Shown one piece after another: positions 20,273-31,233 of a stretch of DNA of 64,000 nt (position 1 is its first letter; the number at the start of each line of letters is the position of its first letter). The notes under the pieces are model-generated. The model saw only the letters and a list, made by a program, of their open reading frames with translations. It was not told where the DNA came from and did no database searches. Both the position numbers and the translations under genes were made by a program. Source of the DNA: Paralithodes platypus. Taxonomy: Eukaryota; Arthropoda; Malacostraca; Decapoda; Lithodidae. The stretch is taken from positions 48,805,762-48,869,761 of the forward strand of contig CM064505.1 of assembly GCA_032716605.1 (NCBI GenBank), written 5' to 3'.

Positions 20273-21018
20273 TACAGTCAGGACCCCCAATTCGCGAGAA
20301 TAGGGGTGACAGGAGGCATCGCGTATTGTGGAACTAACTTTAAATGGGAATAATTAGATTGGGTGACATCTCTCAATTATGGCCTATTTTCGAAATTTTT
20401 GGCCCTATTTTCGACATTTTTGGCTCTACAGTACAGTCTATATCTTATATATAAGAAGAATAATGAATAAAAATATGAAACCTTACCTTAAAATTAGTAG
20501 TAGATAGGCTAGGACTAGGACTAGGACCGTAGGACTTCACGATTTTCTCCAACTTCTCCCTCCCTGACCAAATCGTACGAACAGTTTACTCTGACAAGCC
20601 TATTGCACAGTTTCCTTCTCCTTTTTTCTTGCGAAACAACACTTCCACCTTCATTTTGTGTGTTATCTTCTTATATTGGCGTGGCGTGGCGAAAAAAGTG
20701 GCAGGCACTACAAACGTTTGGTCACTCCGCACGGCTATGAGCGCTTGAGCGGGACTGTGGGTGGGAGGGAGGGAGGGAGGGTAAGCGGGAGGGAAGGCAG
20801 GCGTATGCCCGTCTTCTTCTTTTTTCAGAGCTACTCCTGGGCCTCGCGAAACGTAGACGTGCTCGCGTATCAAGCGGGAATAGCGGATTTGGCCTCTTCT
20901 TAGCTCTCGATTCGTGTATTGTGGTACCACCTCGCGTAATTAATGTTTAATTAATTAATGTTATTTCGAGGGGTAACTCGTGTATTAGGGTTTTCGCGCA
21001 TTGTGGGTCCTGACTGTA
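20273..21018. mobile_element. pogo-like non-autonomous element, TA target, copy A
   Basis: The inverted ends TACAGTCAGGACCCCCAATTCGCG and the inverse lie within TA/TA. The 746-bp body has no transposase. A nearly identical copy is at 49275-50047, so the family was recently active. The CAGT tips plus TA target fit the Tc1/mariner-pogo group. Confidence 0.9.
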
Positions 21019-21500
21019 CCTTACATGACATGGTCACTGTTGGTCCAGCTCGTGACAGCCGGCTATGGCCTATTAGTATTCGGGGTTGTCTAGGTAAGGC
21101 CTAGAGTTCCCGGTAACTATTGTCTTGGAATCTGGGTTTGTCATCGTCGTGACAGTCTCCAGAGTACCCGGCTATGGCCTATTAGTACTCGGGGCTGTCT
21201 AGGTAAGGCCTAGAGTTGCCGGTAAATGTTGTCTTGGAATCAGGGTTTGTCATCGTCGTGACAGCCTCCAGAGTACCCGGCTATGGCCTAGAAGTACCCT
21301 GGGCTGTTTTTATATTTTATATGGATTATAATACCCCCCGGGAATATTTAGTTTTTTAAAAGTCTCCAGAGTAACCGGCCGTAGTCTATTGGTACCCGGG
21401 ACTGTTTTTTATACTGGATTTGTCTTTTACTGGCAGTATTGGTACCCGGGACTAGATAAGGTCTAGGGTATCCGGGGGCTTGAGAATTTTCAACAAGGCC
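21019..21500. repeat. GGTACCCGG array, variant units
   Basis: Two ~120-bp units are tandem at 21055-21290 (GGCTATGGCCTATTAGTA, then AAGGCCTAGAGTT and TTGTCTTGGAATC), followed by diverged GGTACCCGGGACT units. Confidence 0.7.
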
Positions 21501-21504
21501 ATGG

Positions 21505-22867
21505 ACTTTGCACTCGTAAGGTTAGGCCTACTCGGCCACGAGTGTTATTTGGCGATCCTTTATGTAACTTGTACATGTTTTTTATTCTTATATCTTTGTA
21601 AGTCAGTGAGATATAAACATGTTTTGTAAATCTTTTATATCTTTGTAAGTCAGTGAGATACTGTATAAATATGTTTTTTTAAATTCCTATATCTTTCAAT
21701 TTTTTATATCTTTGTAAGTCAGCGAGATATAAATCTGTTTTTTAAAATTCTTATATCTTTGTAAGTCAGTGAGATATATTCAATCAAGATTTTATTGCGA
21801 GTACTTTGGCTACTAATTGTTGTAGGCTTACTTGGTACCCTTTGGAAAAAATAAATACGAGTGCCTAAAAAGTAGTACAAAATAGGCTACTATAAAAAGG
21901 TTGATAATGCATTTGAACATCACAATATTATGTCATCAGCCATAAATATTTGGCGGTTAATATTGAAAATAAAGCATATAACTGTCTTGAAGGCAAATAA
22001 TGTATGAAAAGGCACTCTTGATTGAATAATGTAAGGCATTAAGAATTCTACCATCACATAGAAAGTTTTGATGGTAGGTACTGAAGGTATTGCAGTTGAT
22101 ATGGTAAGAACCATTTATTTTCTACAATGTGTGATAAATTAATGAGTAACTTAGCAGTGATTGGTTATGAAAATAACCCCTGGCCTGGGTACAACTATGG
22201 GGAGAACAAGCAAAGAACTAAAATTCTATGGATTTGACACTAATATAGTACTCAACACTTAAGGAAATAAATATCAGTTACATTGTTAATACAGAAAAAA
22301 GGGGACACTGCAGCTAGAGAGCCAAGGGTCGTATTATATATGATAATAACATTTAGTTGGAGTGGCGTCCTGAATACACGAACGTCGACCAGCCTGGAAA
22401 ACTAAGTCCTTGCTTATTCAGGTTTACAAGTGAATACGATTACGAAAAATACATTCCTAAACGCATATACAACTCAATATGCAATTAGACTCACTATGGA
22501 CTAAAAGCTGATGTGTTTAGGAGGGCTATGTAAACTGAAATAGGGAGCATGGAATAGTTGTTGTTTCCAGCTGGCCGGCGGTCGAGAGAGGTCGCTTCTG
22601 GGCAGGAGGAGGGCTAATGGGAAGCAGAGGAAGATCGGAATGCGCTGAGGCGCGGTGTTCAAACTGTGTTAACTCTTCTCTTTTTTATTTCCTACTTTTC
22701 AGTGGCTCCGTCTCAATGACGTACCTTAGAAATGATTAAGGGGTACCCCCTAAGATGATCTTGGTTCTCGACCGCCGTAATCGAGGTTAACCCGGGCTCT
22801 GAGGAGCCCGGAACGAGGCCATATTATCATAGGCTCTTACGTCATTGACGGAAGGAGCCACCAATAA
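21505..22867. repeat. Long non-coding module A
   Basis: It starts at GCACTCGTAAGGTTAGGCCTACTCGGCCACGAGTG and ends with the hairpin CTCTTACGTCATTGACGGAAGGAG and CCACCAATAAAT. Module B (22968-25070) follows the same order with substitutions and insertions. Inside, a ~60-bp TATATCTTTGTAAGTCAGTGAGATAT unit is repeated four times (21590-21780). No coding sequence is seen. Confidence 0.7.
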
Positions 22868-22967
22868 ATTACCCGGCAATACTGGTACTCAGGCCTGAGA
22901 GTATCCGGCAATACTGGTACCCGGGCCTTGTTAAGACAAGGTCTAGAGTACCCGGGGACTTGAGAAA
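22868..22967. repeat. GGTACCCGG array between modules
   Basis: About two units are present (TACCCGGCAATACTGGTACTCAGG, then ATACTGGTACCCGGGCC), matching 7300-7400. They separate the two long modules, so the repeating unit may be module plus array. Confidence 0.75.
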
Positions 22968-23101
22968 ATCTCAACCCGCCATAGTCTTAGCACTCGTAAG
23001 GGTAGGCCTACCCGGCCACGAGTGTTATTCGGCGTCCCTTTATGTATCGTTGTACAGGTTTAAATTCTTATATCTTTCCGGAACTGTAAGTCAGTGAGAT
23101 A

Positions 23102-23369
23102 TACAGTAGGGTTCCGCATAAAACGTGTTCGCATAAAACGAGTCGATTAAAACGACCGACCTAAAATTCGCTTTGTACGAAATATCGTCGCTTTGTATGA
23201 AATGTCGTTCGCTTTGTACGAAATATCGTTCGCTTTGTACGAAAATTTTCGCTTACAGTGAACATTGACGATATTGTGCCACCAAAATGCTGTGTTCACA
23301 TAAAACGAAATCGCATAAAACGCCCTCGTTTATCGACCATAAACTCGTTTTATGCGAGACCCTACTGTA
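23102..23369. mobile_element. 268-bp TA MITE
   Basis: Inverted ends TACAGTAGGGTTCCGCATAAAACG / inverse lie inside a TA target. The body repeats CGCTTTGTACGAAATATCG four times. It is a pogo/Tigger-like MITE without coding capacity. Confidence 0.9.
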
Positions 23370-24159
23370 TTCTATCAAGATATTATTTCGAGTACCCTAC
23401 TGGCCATAGGCCTACTTGGTACCAATGGAAATAATTATACACGAGTGCATAAATAAGTAGTAAAATAGGTTACTATTAAAATGTTGTTATTGAATTTAAC
23501 ATTAAATTATAATGCCATCAACTATACGTACTTTGATGGCTATCACTGAAAATAATGCAATATAAAAACGCCTTGAAGGTAAATATATTGACAAAGCACT
23601 CTTGATTGTTGACGTAAAAACATTACGAATTCCACCATCACATAGAACACTTTGATGGTAAACACTGAAGATATTGTAGTCGATATGGTATGAACCATTT
23701 ATTCCCTACAATCTGTATTTGTGATAAATTAATGAACAAATTAACACTGATCGGAATTGAAGGAAAATTGCTCAAAACATTTCCGGAAATAAAATTGGGA
23801 ACTAAAATTCTGACAAATAAAATATGGCTTTGAAAAATAACCCTTGGCCAACGCACAACCTTGGGGAGAGTACAATCAAAGAATTAAAGTTTTACGAAAT
23901 TGACACGATCACAGTACTCAAAACTTACGGAAATTAATACAAAGCTACAAAGTTAATACACTGCAGCTAATGAGCCAAAGGCTCGTATGACAAAAACAAA
24001 TAAGTAAAAAACAAAGTGGCGTCCTGAAAACACGAGCGTCGATCAGCCCAGAAACTAAGTCCTTGCCTATTCAGGTTTACAAGCGAATACAATTAAAATA
24101 AATACATTCCTAAACGCATATACAACTTAAATACAGTATGCAAATAAACTCACTATGAA

Positions 24160-24679
24160 GGGCGGGTGCCCAACCCCGAAAAGGGTTGAAATAGGGGAGC
24201 TATCCCCCCGCCAAAGGCGGCTTTCTAGGGCCTTTCCTAGCTGATGCTGAGAGGATTGGGTTCTAGTCATGTGGTGATGGGCTGGTCTATTAGAGTGAGA
24301 ACTGAGCAATCTCTGCCATACCCATAGCTTACTCTGACTGTTCCTTTTACTTATATATTTTCTAGATCTCAAGTGACGGCGTCTCTAACGTGGATTGACC
24401 TCCCAATCTACCAAGATTGGAAGCCAAAGCGTCACATTTTTCCCTTGCCCCTCAACTTTCTCTTCATAATTGCTGAGGGACACAGGGCCCTGGGTGGGGC
24501 TTTGGTTTCCCGGGCATTTCCGCACCCTCCTCAGCTCCCCGCCATGGAGTGGCTTCGGTCACCCAGGCTTTATTGTGGTCGGCGGGGAGGGTTCTGTGGG
24601 GGCGCTCGGTTATGGCCTTGGCCTTGCTCAGGGCCTTTGGGCTGTTCGGCCAGGCAGCTTGGGGAACAACAACAACAAC
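24160..24679 (+). mobile_element. AAC-tailed SINE, full-length copy 4
   Basis: This 520-bp copy is flanked by an exact 13-bp duplication AACTCACTATGAA (24147-24159 and 24680-24692), which fixes both ends. The 5' head (24160-24240) is a run of GC hairpins: GGGC-GGGT-GCCC, CAACCCC-GAAA-loop, GGGG/CCCC, CCGCC-AAA-GGCGG and CTAGG/CCTAG. The middle body contains an accidental ~117-residue ORF seen in all copies. The last ~85 bp match the Jockey-like LINE tail, then (AAC)n. Confidence 0.95.
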
Positions 24680-25070
24680 AACTCACTATGAATTTAAAAC
24701 TGACGCCTTTAAGAGGGGATATGTAAACTAAATTGGAGGCAAGGGGCACACGTCCTTACAGGGTGGGCGACGGTCGAGAGAGAACTCATCTCGGGAGATA
24801 ACGGTAGCAGGCAGGTGATGGGAAACAAGAGGAAGAACTGAATGCGCATAGGCGCGGTATTCAAACTGTGTTTTTTTTTTTTCTTTTTTTTTCTACTTTT
24901 CAGTGGCTCCGTCCCAATGACGTACCTTAGGAATGATTAAGGGGTACCCCCTAAGATGATCTTGGTTCTCGACCGTCGCGATCAAGGTTAACCCGGTCTC
25001 TGAGGAGACCGGAACGAGGCCATATTATCATAGGCTCTTACGTCATTGACGTAAGGAGCCACCAATAAAT

Positions 25071-25206
25071 AGATAGATAGAGAGGGTTAACTCTCACATT
25101 TGGTTAAGTTTCTTGGAACTTATTACCACTACTGCTATTGTTTGTCATCACTCTGTTTAACCCACAATAATTACCTCTACATGCAATGTATTATACATCA
25201 TCAGAT
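25071..25206. other. Unassigned spacer
   Basis: A GATA run and ordinary AT-rich sequence follow module B. No gene or known element end is visible. Confidence 0.5.
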
Positions 25207-25330
25207 AGAGCAAGACCCATAGTACAGTACAGGGATCCCTCAATATTCGCGAGGGTTGCGTTCCCAAAATTTCCGCGAATATCGAAATCCGCGAGTACTC
25301 CTTATGGGTTCCCCAATTCACTCCCTATCT
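25207..25330. mobile_element. pogo-like element end (single)
   Basis: TACAGGGATCCCTCAATATTCGCGAGG with GCGAATATCG subterminal inverted bits resembles Tigger/pogo termini. No matching opposite end was found in the window, so the element is truncated or interrupted by the microsatellite region. Confidence 0.5.
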
Positions 25331-25539
25331 ATCTATCTAACTATTTTTTCTATCTATCTCTCTTGTAGATTAACATAGCTATGCCTTATTTGGTCTTTTT
25401 TCAACCTATGAATATTTTTTAATGCAATGTAATTCCAGCACACAAATAATACAATGAAAAAGAGTCAATAATTTGTTTTCCTTTGTCTTTTCGGAAACTT
25501 AAGTCTGTCTCATAATATGTTCACATTTTATCGATTGCG

Positions 25540-25562
25540 AAATCTCTCTCTCTCTCCTCTCT

Positions 25563-25614
<52 letters not shown>

Positions 25615-25817
25615 TCTCGCTCTCTTCTCTCCCTCGCTCTATCTCTCTCCTCTTCGTCTCCTCTCTCTCTCTCTCTTCATCTCCTCTCTCTCTCTCTCTC
25701 TCCTCTCTCTCTCCCCTCTCTCTTCTCCTCTCTTTCTCCTCTCTTGTCTCTCCCTCTTCTTTCTCTCTCTCTCTTTCTCTCTCTTCTCTCTCTTCTCTCT
25801 CTCTTCTCTCTCTCTCT
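25540..25817 (+). repeat. (CT)n microsatellite, interrupted
   Basis: Almost 280 bp of CT/CTTC/CCTC repeats. The open frames across it are composed of Leu and Ser only and are not genes. Confidence 0.95.
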
Positions 25818-26894
25818 AATGCATCTATCTATCTCCCTTATACATTAACATAACTATGTCTTATTTGGTCTTTTTGTAATCTATAAATAATTTCTAATGC
25901 GATGGAATTGACAATAAAAATATCCTTCCAGCACATATATAACAAAGAAATAACAAAAGATCCCCCCCCCCATCTTCTCCAGACAGATGCCAAGCTAATT
26001 GGTGTGACCGCCGACCATTGGATTTGCCTTATACTGTATTTTTATATGCTATATTATGGGGAATTATTTTAAGAAGTTTATAATCAACATTTGTGTCAGT
26101 TTTGCTGATTATGAGTTTGTGGATTTTGTTTTTGTCTTTAAGTCCATCATATTGGAAATTATTCACAGATTATATAGAGACCTAATAACATATAGTTTTA
26201 AGTTTGTTTAATAGTTTTGCTTTCTCAATAAGGGTCATAACTACTTCTCTACTTTTTCGTCGACTGATAGCTGGTCAGATTCAGTCTGTTCCACCCCACT
26301 CCAGCAAACTTACGGATCTCAGCCCATGAATAATCCATTTGGTTCTCTGTCTACCCCTTTCTCAAGTTACATATTTTGGTTTCCATTCCATTGCTTTGGT
26401 TGCATATCTATTACTTTCTCTTCTATATAGGTGGACAATTTCTTACTCTATTTAGGCGAGAATATGTTCTAATAGTACCTGTTGTCTTATCCAGGAAACT
26501 CTCCAGGTTATGCCTAACATTATCTTCTCCATTCCTCTCCAAACATTCATAAGTTTATATTCAAAACAGTTTCATAATCATCATTTTCTGGTTCATAAAT
26601 TAATTGGTACACCCTCATCTATCATTAAATCACAATACTAATTGTTTTTCTTATTCATTGTAAAATTCACGAACCACTAGGTGACTAGGAAATAATGCGA
26701 GTTAACTAAATGATACGTAACAATTTCACTTAGAAGTAAAAACAAATATTAAAACAAATATTAATTTAAGTATACAGTATAAATACTGTATATACGATAA
26801 AAAAAATATTTTAACCCTCGATCTCTCATTGAACACACAACAATATATCCATTCGACCACCAAGACAGTTATCCATTCTCGAACACTGGATCTA

Positions 26895-26945
26895 TCTATC
26901 TATTGCCTGACGCCGTGATCCTCAAAGGGGTGGCCACGAACGAAT
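26895..26945 (-). mobile_element. GATA-tailed LINE, ~50-bp 3' end
   Basis: A TCTA run, then the inverse of the HGVRQ-stop coding end (TTGCCTGACGCCGTGATCC). It is the shortest copy of the family here. Confidence 0.8.
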
Positions 26946-27214
26946 ACAGCAATACAATTATATTTTATACGTCTAAGAATAGAAGTATGGACAATGCACA
27001 ATAGGCCTACATATCGTAAACAAAAAAGTAGTACCAATACAGTACTTCCCAACTAATTCTTGATTTTAAACAAAAATGTTGCTATTCGTGTCCATTAACA
27101 GTCAAAATAAGTTCATTTCGGTATATTGTATTAGGCCTACCCATACCCTTGTGCAGTATATAATTACGAGCTGAATAACAATTATAAAATCACAAATATA
27201 TGAACTACACACAA

Positions 27215-28359
27215 TACAGTCGACGCTCGATTTAACGGACCCCGATACAACGGATTTCGGATTTAACGGACTCGGTCTGTAGCCGGACAATGGACCCAGC
27301 AACGGACAAAGTCCGTTGCTCGAAAAAAAGTTGGAGCAAAGTCCGTTGCTCTATCTATTTATATCTCTAATGCACCTACCTAAATCCCTTATACATTAAC
27401 ATAACTATGTCTTATTTGGACTTTTTGTAATCTTTGAATAATTTCTAATGTGATGGAATTGAAAAATATAATATCCTTCCAGCACATGGATAAATAATAA
27501 ATAAGATAGTCAACAAAATATTTCAACTCTCCCCTCCGTGCGAGCAGAGACGGAAGATTTACGTTTGATAGATTTTTTGTTTTGTTTTTTTCCCTCGATA
27601 TACACTCTTTCTATCTATCTATCTCTCTAATTCATCTACCTAATCCCTTATACATTAACATAACTATGTCTTATTTGGACTTTTTGTAATCTTTGAATAA
27701 TTTCTAATGCGATGGAATTGAAAAATATAATATCCTTCCAGCACATAGATAAACAATAAATAAGATAGTCAACAAAATAGTTCAACCCTCCCAGCCGTCT
27801 AGGCGCCGAGCTTCTGAGACGGGAGATTTACGTTTGATAGATTTTTTTTTTTTTTTTGTTCCCACGGTATACACTAAATGATATTATAACATGTTTTTAA
27901 TTGACATTTGTGTCGTTTTTGCTGATTATGAGTTGGTGGAAAAAAATGTCTTTAATTCCATCATATCAGAAATGATTCACAGATTATATAGAGACCAAAT
28001 AACACACTTTTAAGTGTGTTCAATAGTTTTGCATTATCAATAGGGTGTAGCACAAGGCTTATCAACATTATCACAGTAACGGGGTCGGGGGTTGAGGCCG
28101 GGACGGGGAGGGGATATCCTTCCTTTTTTTTTTTTTTTTTTTTTTTTTCCCCCATGTGAAATTTATCATATCAATGACAAATAAGACCTTTATTATGTTT
28201 TCAGGTATAGTACAGCACAACGTGTCCCTCAATCACCAAAAAAAAAAAAAAACAAAAAAAAAAAAATGAAATACGAAGGCAATTTTCCAGCTACGGACTT
28301 TTTCCAGCAACGGACTCGGTCTCCCCCCTATTAGTCCGTTAAATCGAGCGTCGACTGTA
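27215..28359. mobile_element. pogo-like non-autonomous element, TA target
   Basis: Inverted ends TACAGTCGACGCTCGATTTAACGGAC / inverse lie within TA. The body holds two copies of the AACATAACTATGTCTTATTTGGAC unit (27400 and 27660), poly-A/T runs and repeated CAACGGAC text near both ends. No transposase frame is seen. Confidence 0.9.
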
Positions 28360-28399
28360 ATATCATTTCCAGAACAACTCAATTCACTTATAATTTACA

Positions 28400-28500
28400 A
28401 CTGACTTCTGGGGGGGATGATTACATAGGTCATCCCCCCTACCCAAAAAGTGGGGGGGGGGATTCATCCCCCCCATCCCCCCCCAGGATCTACACCCATG
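28400..28500. repeat. G/C homopolymer-rich stretch
   Basis: Runs of 6-10 G or C flank GATTCATCCCCCCCATCC-type text. It is low complexity and assembly errors are likely here. Confidence 0.7.
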
Positions 28501-28804
28501 CTTGCCATGCCCTCTTTCCATCTTCTGAACTTGGCCTCGGCATCCCGCGCACTATCTGCGAAAAGTACTACTGTAGGTCATCTGCGTATAGCAGTTCCCA
28601 TGGGAGCCCAACTCTGAAATCACCAGTTAGTGCCTCCAGAACCATAACAAAGAGGAGAGGGCTTAACACAGAGCCCTGGTGAATTCCGACACGTACCGTA
28701 AACTCCTCACTCAGTTCACCTTTCACCCTCACTGCTGTTCGAGAGTCGTCGTACATCTCCATTATCACATGCACCAGCCACTCCTCTATGCCAAGTTTTC
28801 TCAC
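28500..28804 (-). pseudogene. LINE reverse transcriptase fragment
   Basis: The frame from 28804 reads MRKLGIEEWLVHVIMEMYDDSRTA, then a VGIHQGSVLSPLLF block and WELLYADD, the catalytic RT core. It stops right after YADD and decays. It is a different LINE family from the two GATA-tailed ones and the Jockey-like one; the HQGSVLSPLLF form is typical of RTE-type elements (tentative). Confidence 0.8.
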
Positions 28805-29121
28805 CCATAGTCACATTGTTTGGTATTTATTTTTATTTCTAAAAGACCAAAACTGCACTTCTAAGTAATTAAGGTTTTTCCTAGTCAAGTATGTACTAAT
28901 TTTACCTAAGCTTATGAGAACATTTCTGGTGACCTGATCTACAGAAGTCCTTATGGTACAACAGCCAGACAGCAGTTAGAGGTGTAATGCAGCACAGAAC
29001 ATGGACTCTTTTCAAGTGGATATTGTCCACTGTTTTCTGTTCACTAGAAGCTAGTGAGGCCTATTCTTTAGGAGTGTCGGGATTATCTGGTGACTAACCG
29101 AGTGTTCTCCCAACTGTTCAG
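28805..29121 (+). other. Probable intron sequence upstream of PUS7 exon
   Basis: No repeat was recognised. A pyrimidine-rich TTCTCCCAACTGTTCAG precedes the exon and serves as the 3' splice site. Confidence 0.5.
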
Positions 29122-29269
29122 ATCCCCCGCAACACCCGGCTGCTGTACCTACATGCCTACCAGAGTTACTTATGGAACGTGGTGGCCTCGCGCCGCATCC
29201 AAAAGTACGGCCTTAAGGTTCTGCCCGGGGACATTGTGCGCATCAAGGATACCAACGATGACGATGAAG
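29122..29269 (+). CDS. PUS7: PUS7-like pseudouridine synthase, one internal exon
   Basis: The 148-nt exon lies between an AG acceptor (TTCTCCCAACTGTTCAG) and a GT donor (GAAG|GTAATT). It encodes a peptide that begins [19 protein letters not shown] and continues [17 protein letters not shown]. This is the conserved block of TruD/PUS7 enzymes, which convert uridine to pseudouridine in tRNA and mRNA. The catalytic Asp is in another exon. Codon usage is GC-rich and unlike the surroundings. It ends in phase 1. No other exon was found in the window, so flanking introns are long or lie outside. It could instead be a pseudogene piece, but the intact splice sites argue for a real exon. Confidence 0.8.
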
Positions 29270-30059
29270 GTAATTCCCCCCTCACCCTTTACTTCTGTCT
29301 TCTTTCACCTTATCTTATCTCATCTCTCTCTCCCCCCCCCCCCATCTTTCTACTCCTCTCCTGCTCAGGAACACTGTATGCATCAAGGATAACCCACCAC
29401 CACTATGGCCATTCCCCTACTCTTCCTGAATCTCGACGCATTTCTCCATCCTCTCTTCGCCTCTCTTTCTGTGTCTCTTCCTTCCCTTTACTCTTCCAGT
29501 CTCTTCCCTCCCTTTCCTTCCTTCTTGTAGTATATAATGTAAATGATGATAGTCTACATAAAAAACAATGCAGATTATGATTGCACAGTAATATAATCAG
29601 ACATTTTGGTGACAAGGTTATTAACCATTATTAAAAGTGGTATAGTACAATGCTTTAAGTTTTAGAACCATCATCTTAGCGAGGGTAGAAGCTACTCTGT
29701 TTCACATATTATTCCTTGGAATATATATATATACAGTACTGATATGTATTGACTAAGTAAGACAATCCTTTTCGGAAGGAAAGGGAGAATAATGTTTTTG
29801 TTGACATGGTATGTATTGTCTCCATGGTTATTTAATATGTTCATACAATGGGGTAAATAAAGTGTTATGGTAATGGGGAGAGGCCAAAGATTATAGAGTG
29901 GATAACAAGAGTTGTAAAGAAGTAAGTTGGGTGCTTTTTAACCTCTGCATTAATCCCCTCACGGTTACTGATGCAAATCACGTGATTTGGAGGTTTTTCC
30001 AAAAGTATAAAGTCACACACATTGCGTCGCTAAAACTTTAGAAATTCGATGACAAAACT
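29270..30059 (+). other. Probable intron downstream of PUS7 exon
   Basis: A pyrimidine-rich stretch runs from 29275 to 29520. At 29366-29390 a short segment (CACTGTATGCATCAAGGATAACC) resembles the exon end (29231-29254). From 29530 on the sequence is AT-rich with an (AT)n at 29719. No gene is seen. Confidence 0.5.
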
Positions 30060-30290
30060 TGTATGTATGTATGTACTGTATGTACAGTATGTACAGTACA
30101 CAGGCACATACCCCATAGCTGGGGGTGGCCGACTCGAGACAGAGCCCGAACAGGGACAACACAATACGACATAATAGACTAAATATACATTCACACACAT
30201 CTATGTCGCCCATGAGAATGCCCAGAGACCAAGGATCACTAGGGGCCTCCAGCACTTCCCCGGCCCCAGACCTCCTACAATGCAATAATA
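30060..30290 (-). mobile_element. LINE 3' end related to the 35968 LINE
   Basis: The segment GGGGGTGGCCGACTCGAGACAGAGC, then AACAGGGACAAC and the CCAGAGACCAAGG part, aligns with 36010-36160 of the GATA-tailed LINE. The tail here is a GTAT/GTAC microsatellite rather than GATA. It is a degraded copy. Confidence 0.65.
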
Positions 30291-31024
30291 TAAATTGCAT
30301 AAGATAGCCTGAGTTTGTTCTCACATTATTCATTAACTATTGATGATAAACAAATTGTTTACTGTTGGAAAGACCATGAATAATACTCCTTATTTACTAT
30401 AAGAAACCTACAGTCGTCGATCATATAGCGAAAATAGGACATAATGAAGTCCAAACATTAATTAAAACTTTTATTCAGGATCAATTTCAAATATCTTCCT
30501 GCGCTTTTTGTGCTGTTATATTTGGTTATATTATTGTATGGCCTTTCCTCTTTCTTTTTATGTGTAATACATTACAGTAGACGTGATTCATGGAGGTTAA
30601 AACAGAGTGATAATATATGTTTTTGGCCACGCGGCCAGCCTGAGAGTCACGAGTCGAGTCAAGGTGAGTGGAAGGTAACTTATAAGTTAACCCTTTCACG
30701 CATTTATGATGCAGAGGTTGCCAGATTAGCAATAAGAAATAAGAGTTCTCTCACTCTTATAATTACCTCTCCAAAATTAGTTTTCTGCCCAATACCTCTA
30801 CCAATCTAAATACCTCTGATGGTAACAAAGGCTTTAAAGTATCCCCAATAGGCTCAAAATTGCATCATCAATTGTATACATATACACATTGTTTATTAAG
30901 ATAAATCAACAACTCTTTGACTGCTTTCATACAATTCCAGCCAGTAATGTAATCCTTGTGTGGTCAATTTCCAAGGCAAGAAACACATGTTAGCTGAGGA
31001 TCTGATCAAAACACACCAGAAAAA
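30291..31024. other. Unassigned, one pogo-like end
   Basis: At 30410 TACAGTCGTCGATCATATAGCG looks like a single pogo-type terminus without a partner. The rest is AT-rich and without recognised genes. Confidence 0.4.
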
Positions 31025-31035
31025 ATAGAATTAAT

Positions 31036-31179
31036 CTATCTATTCTATCTATTGCCTGACGCCGTGATCCCCGAAGGGGTGGCCACGAACGAACCGCCCC
31101 CATGCACCTCTGTCCCCAGTCAGTCGACGCCCCTCCCCCCAACCAGCACCGCCTTCGTTCATGTAGTTCCTCACTATTA
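31036..31179 (-). mobile_element. GATA-tailed LINE, 3' end with target duplication
   Basis: A TCTA run plus ~110 bp of the inverse LINE end. It is flanked by an exact 11-bp duplication ATAGAATTAAT (31025-31035 and 31180-31190). It is heavily 5'-truncated. Confidence 0.85.
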
Positions 31180-31233
31180 ATAGAATTAATAATAATTTAA
31201 TTTTAAAAGCTCAGATATGTGCATGCAGGAAAA

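Larger units (their letters stand above)
22968..25070. repeat. Long non-coding module B
   Basis: This is a diverged tandem partner of module A, lengthened by the MITE at 23102-23369 and the SINE at 24160-24679. It ends with the perfect hairpin CTTACGTCATTGACGTAAG and a GGTCTCTGAGGAGACC hairpin ~60 bp before. No ORF of note is present. Confidence 0.7.
25330..27214. other. Repeat-rich non-coding region
   Basis: It holds copies of a ~130-bp unit containing TTAACATAACTATGTCTTATTTGG...CTTTTTGTAAT (near 25370, 25850 and beyond), the long CT tract (25540-25817) and a 50-bp LINE 3' end at 26895-26945. The unit is the inverse of the one repeated at 45449-46850. 25950-26890 shows nothing recognisable. 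Confidence 0.6.

Noticed and set aside
20586..20930. 114-residue minus ORF, repeated at 49752
   Set aside because: It lies inside two copies of a non-coding TA element, with a GGGAGG microsatellite in the middle; no domain.
24373..24726. Conserved ~110-residue ORF starting MTASL-WIDLPIYQDWKPKRH, seen six to eight times on both strands
   Set aside because: It is the translation of the AAC-tailed SINE body. It begins at no consistent functional start, and the reverse frame is open too. The conservation is that of the repeat, not of a protein.
25517..25819. 100-residue Leu/Ser ORF
   Set aside because: It is the CT microsatellite read as codons.
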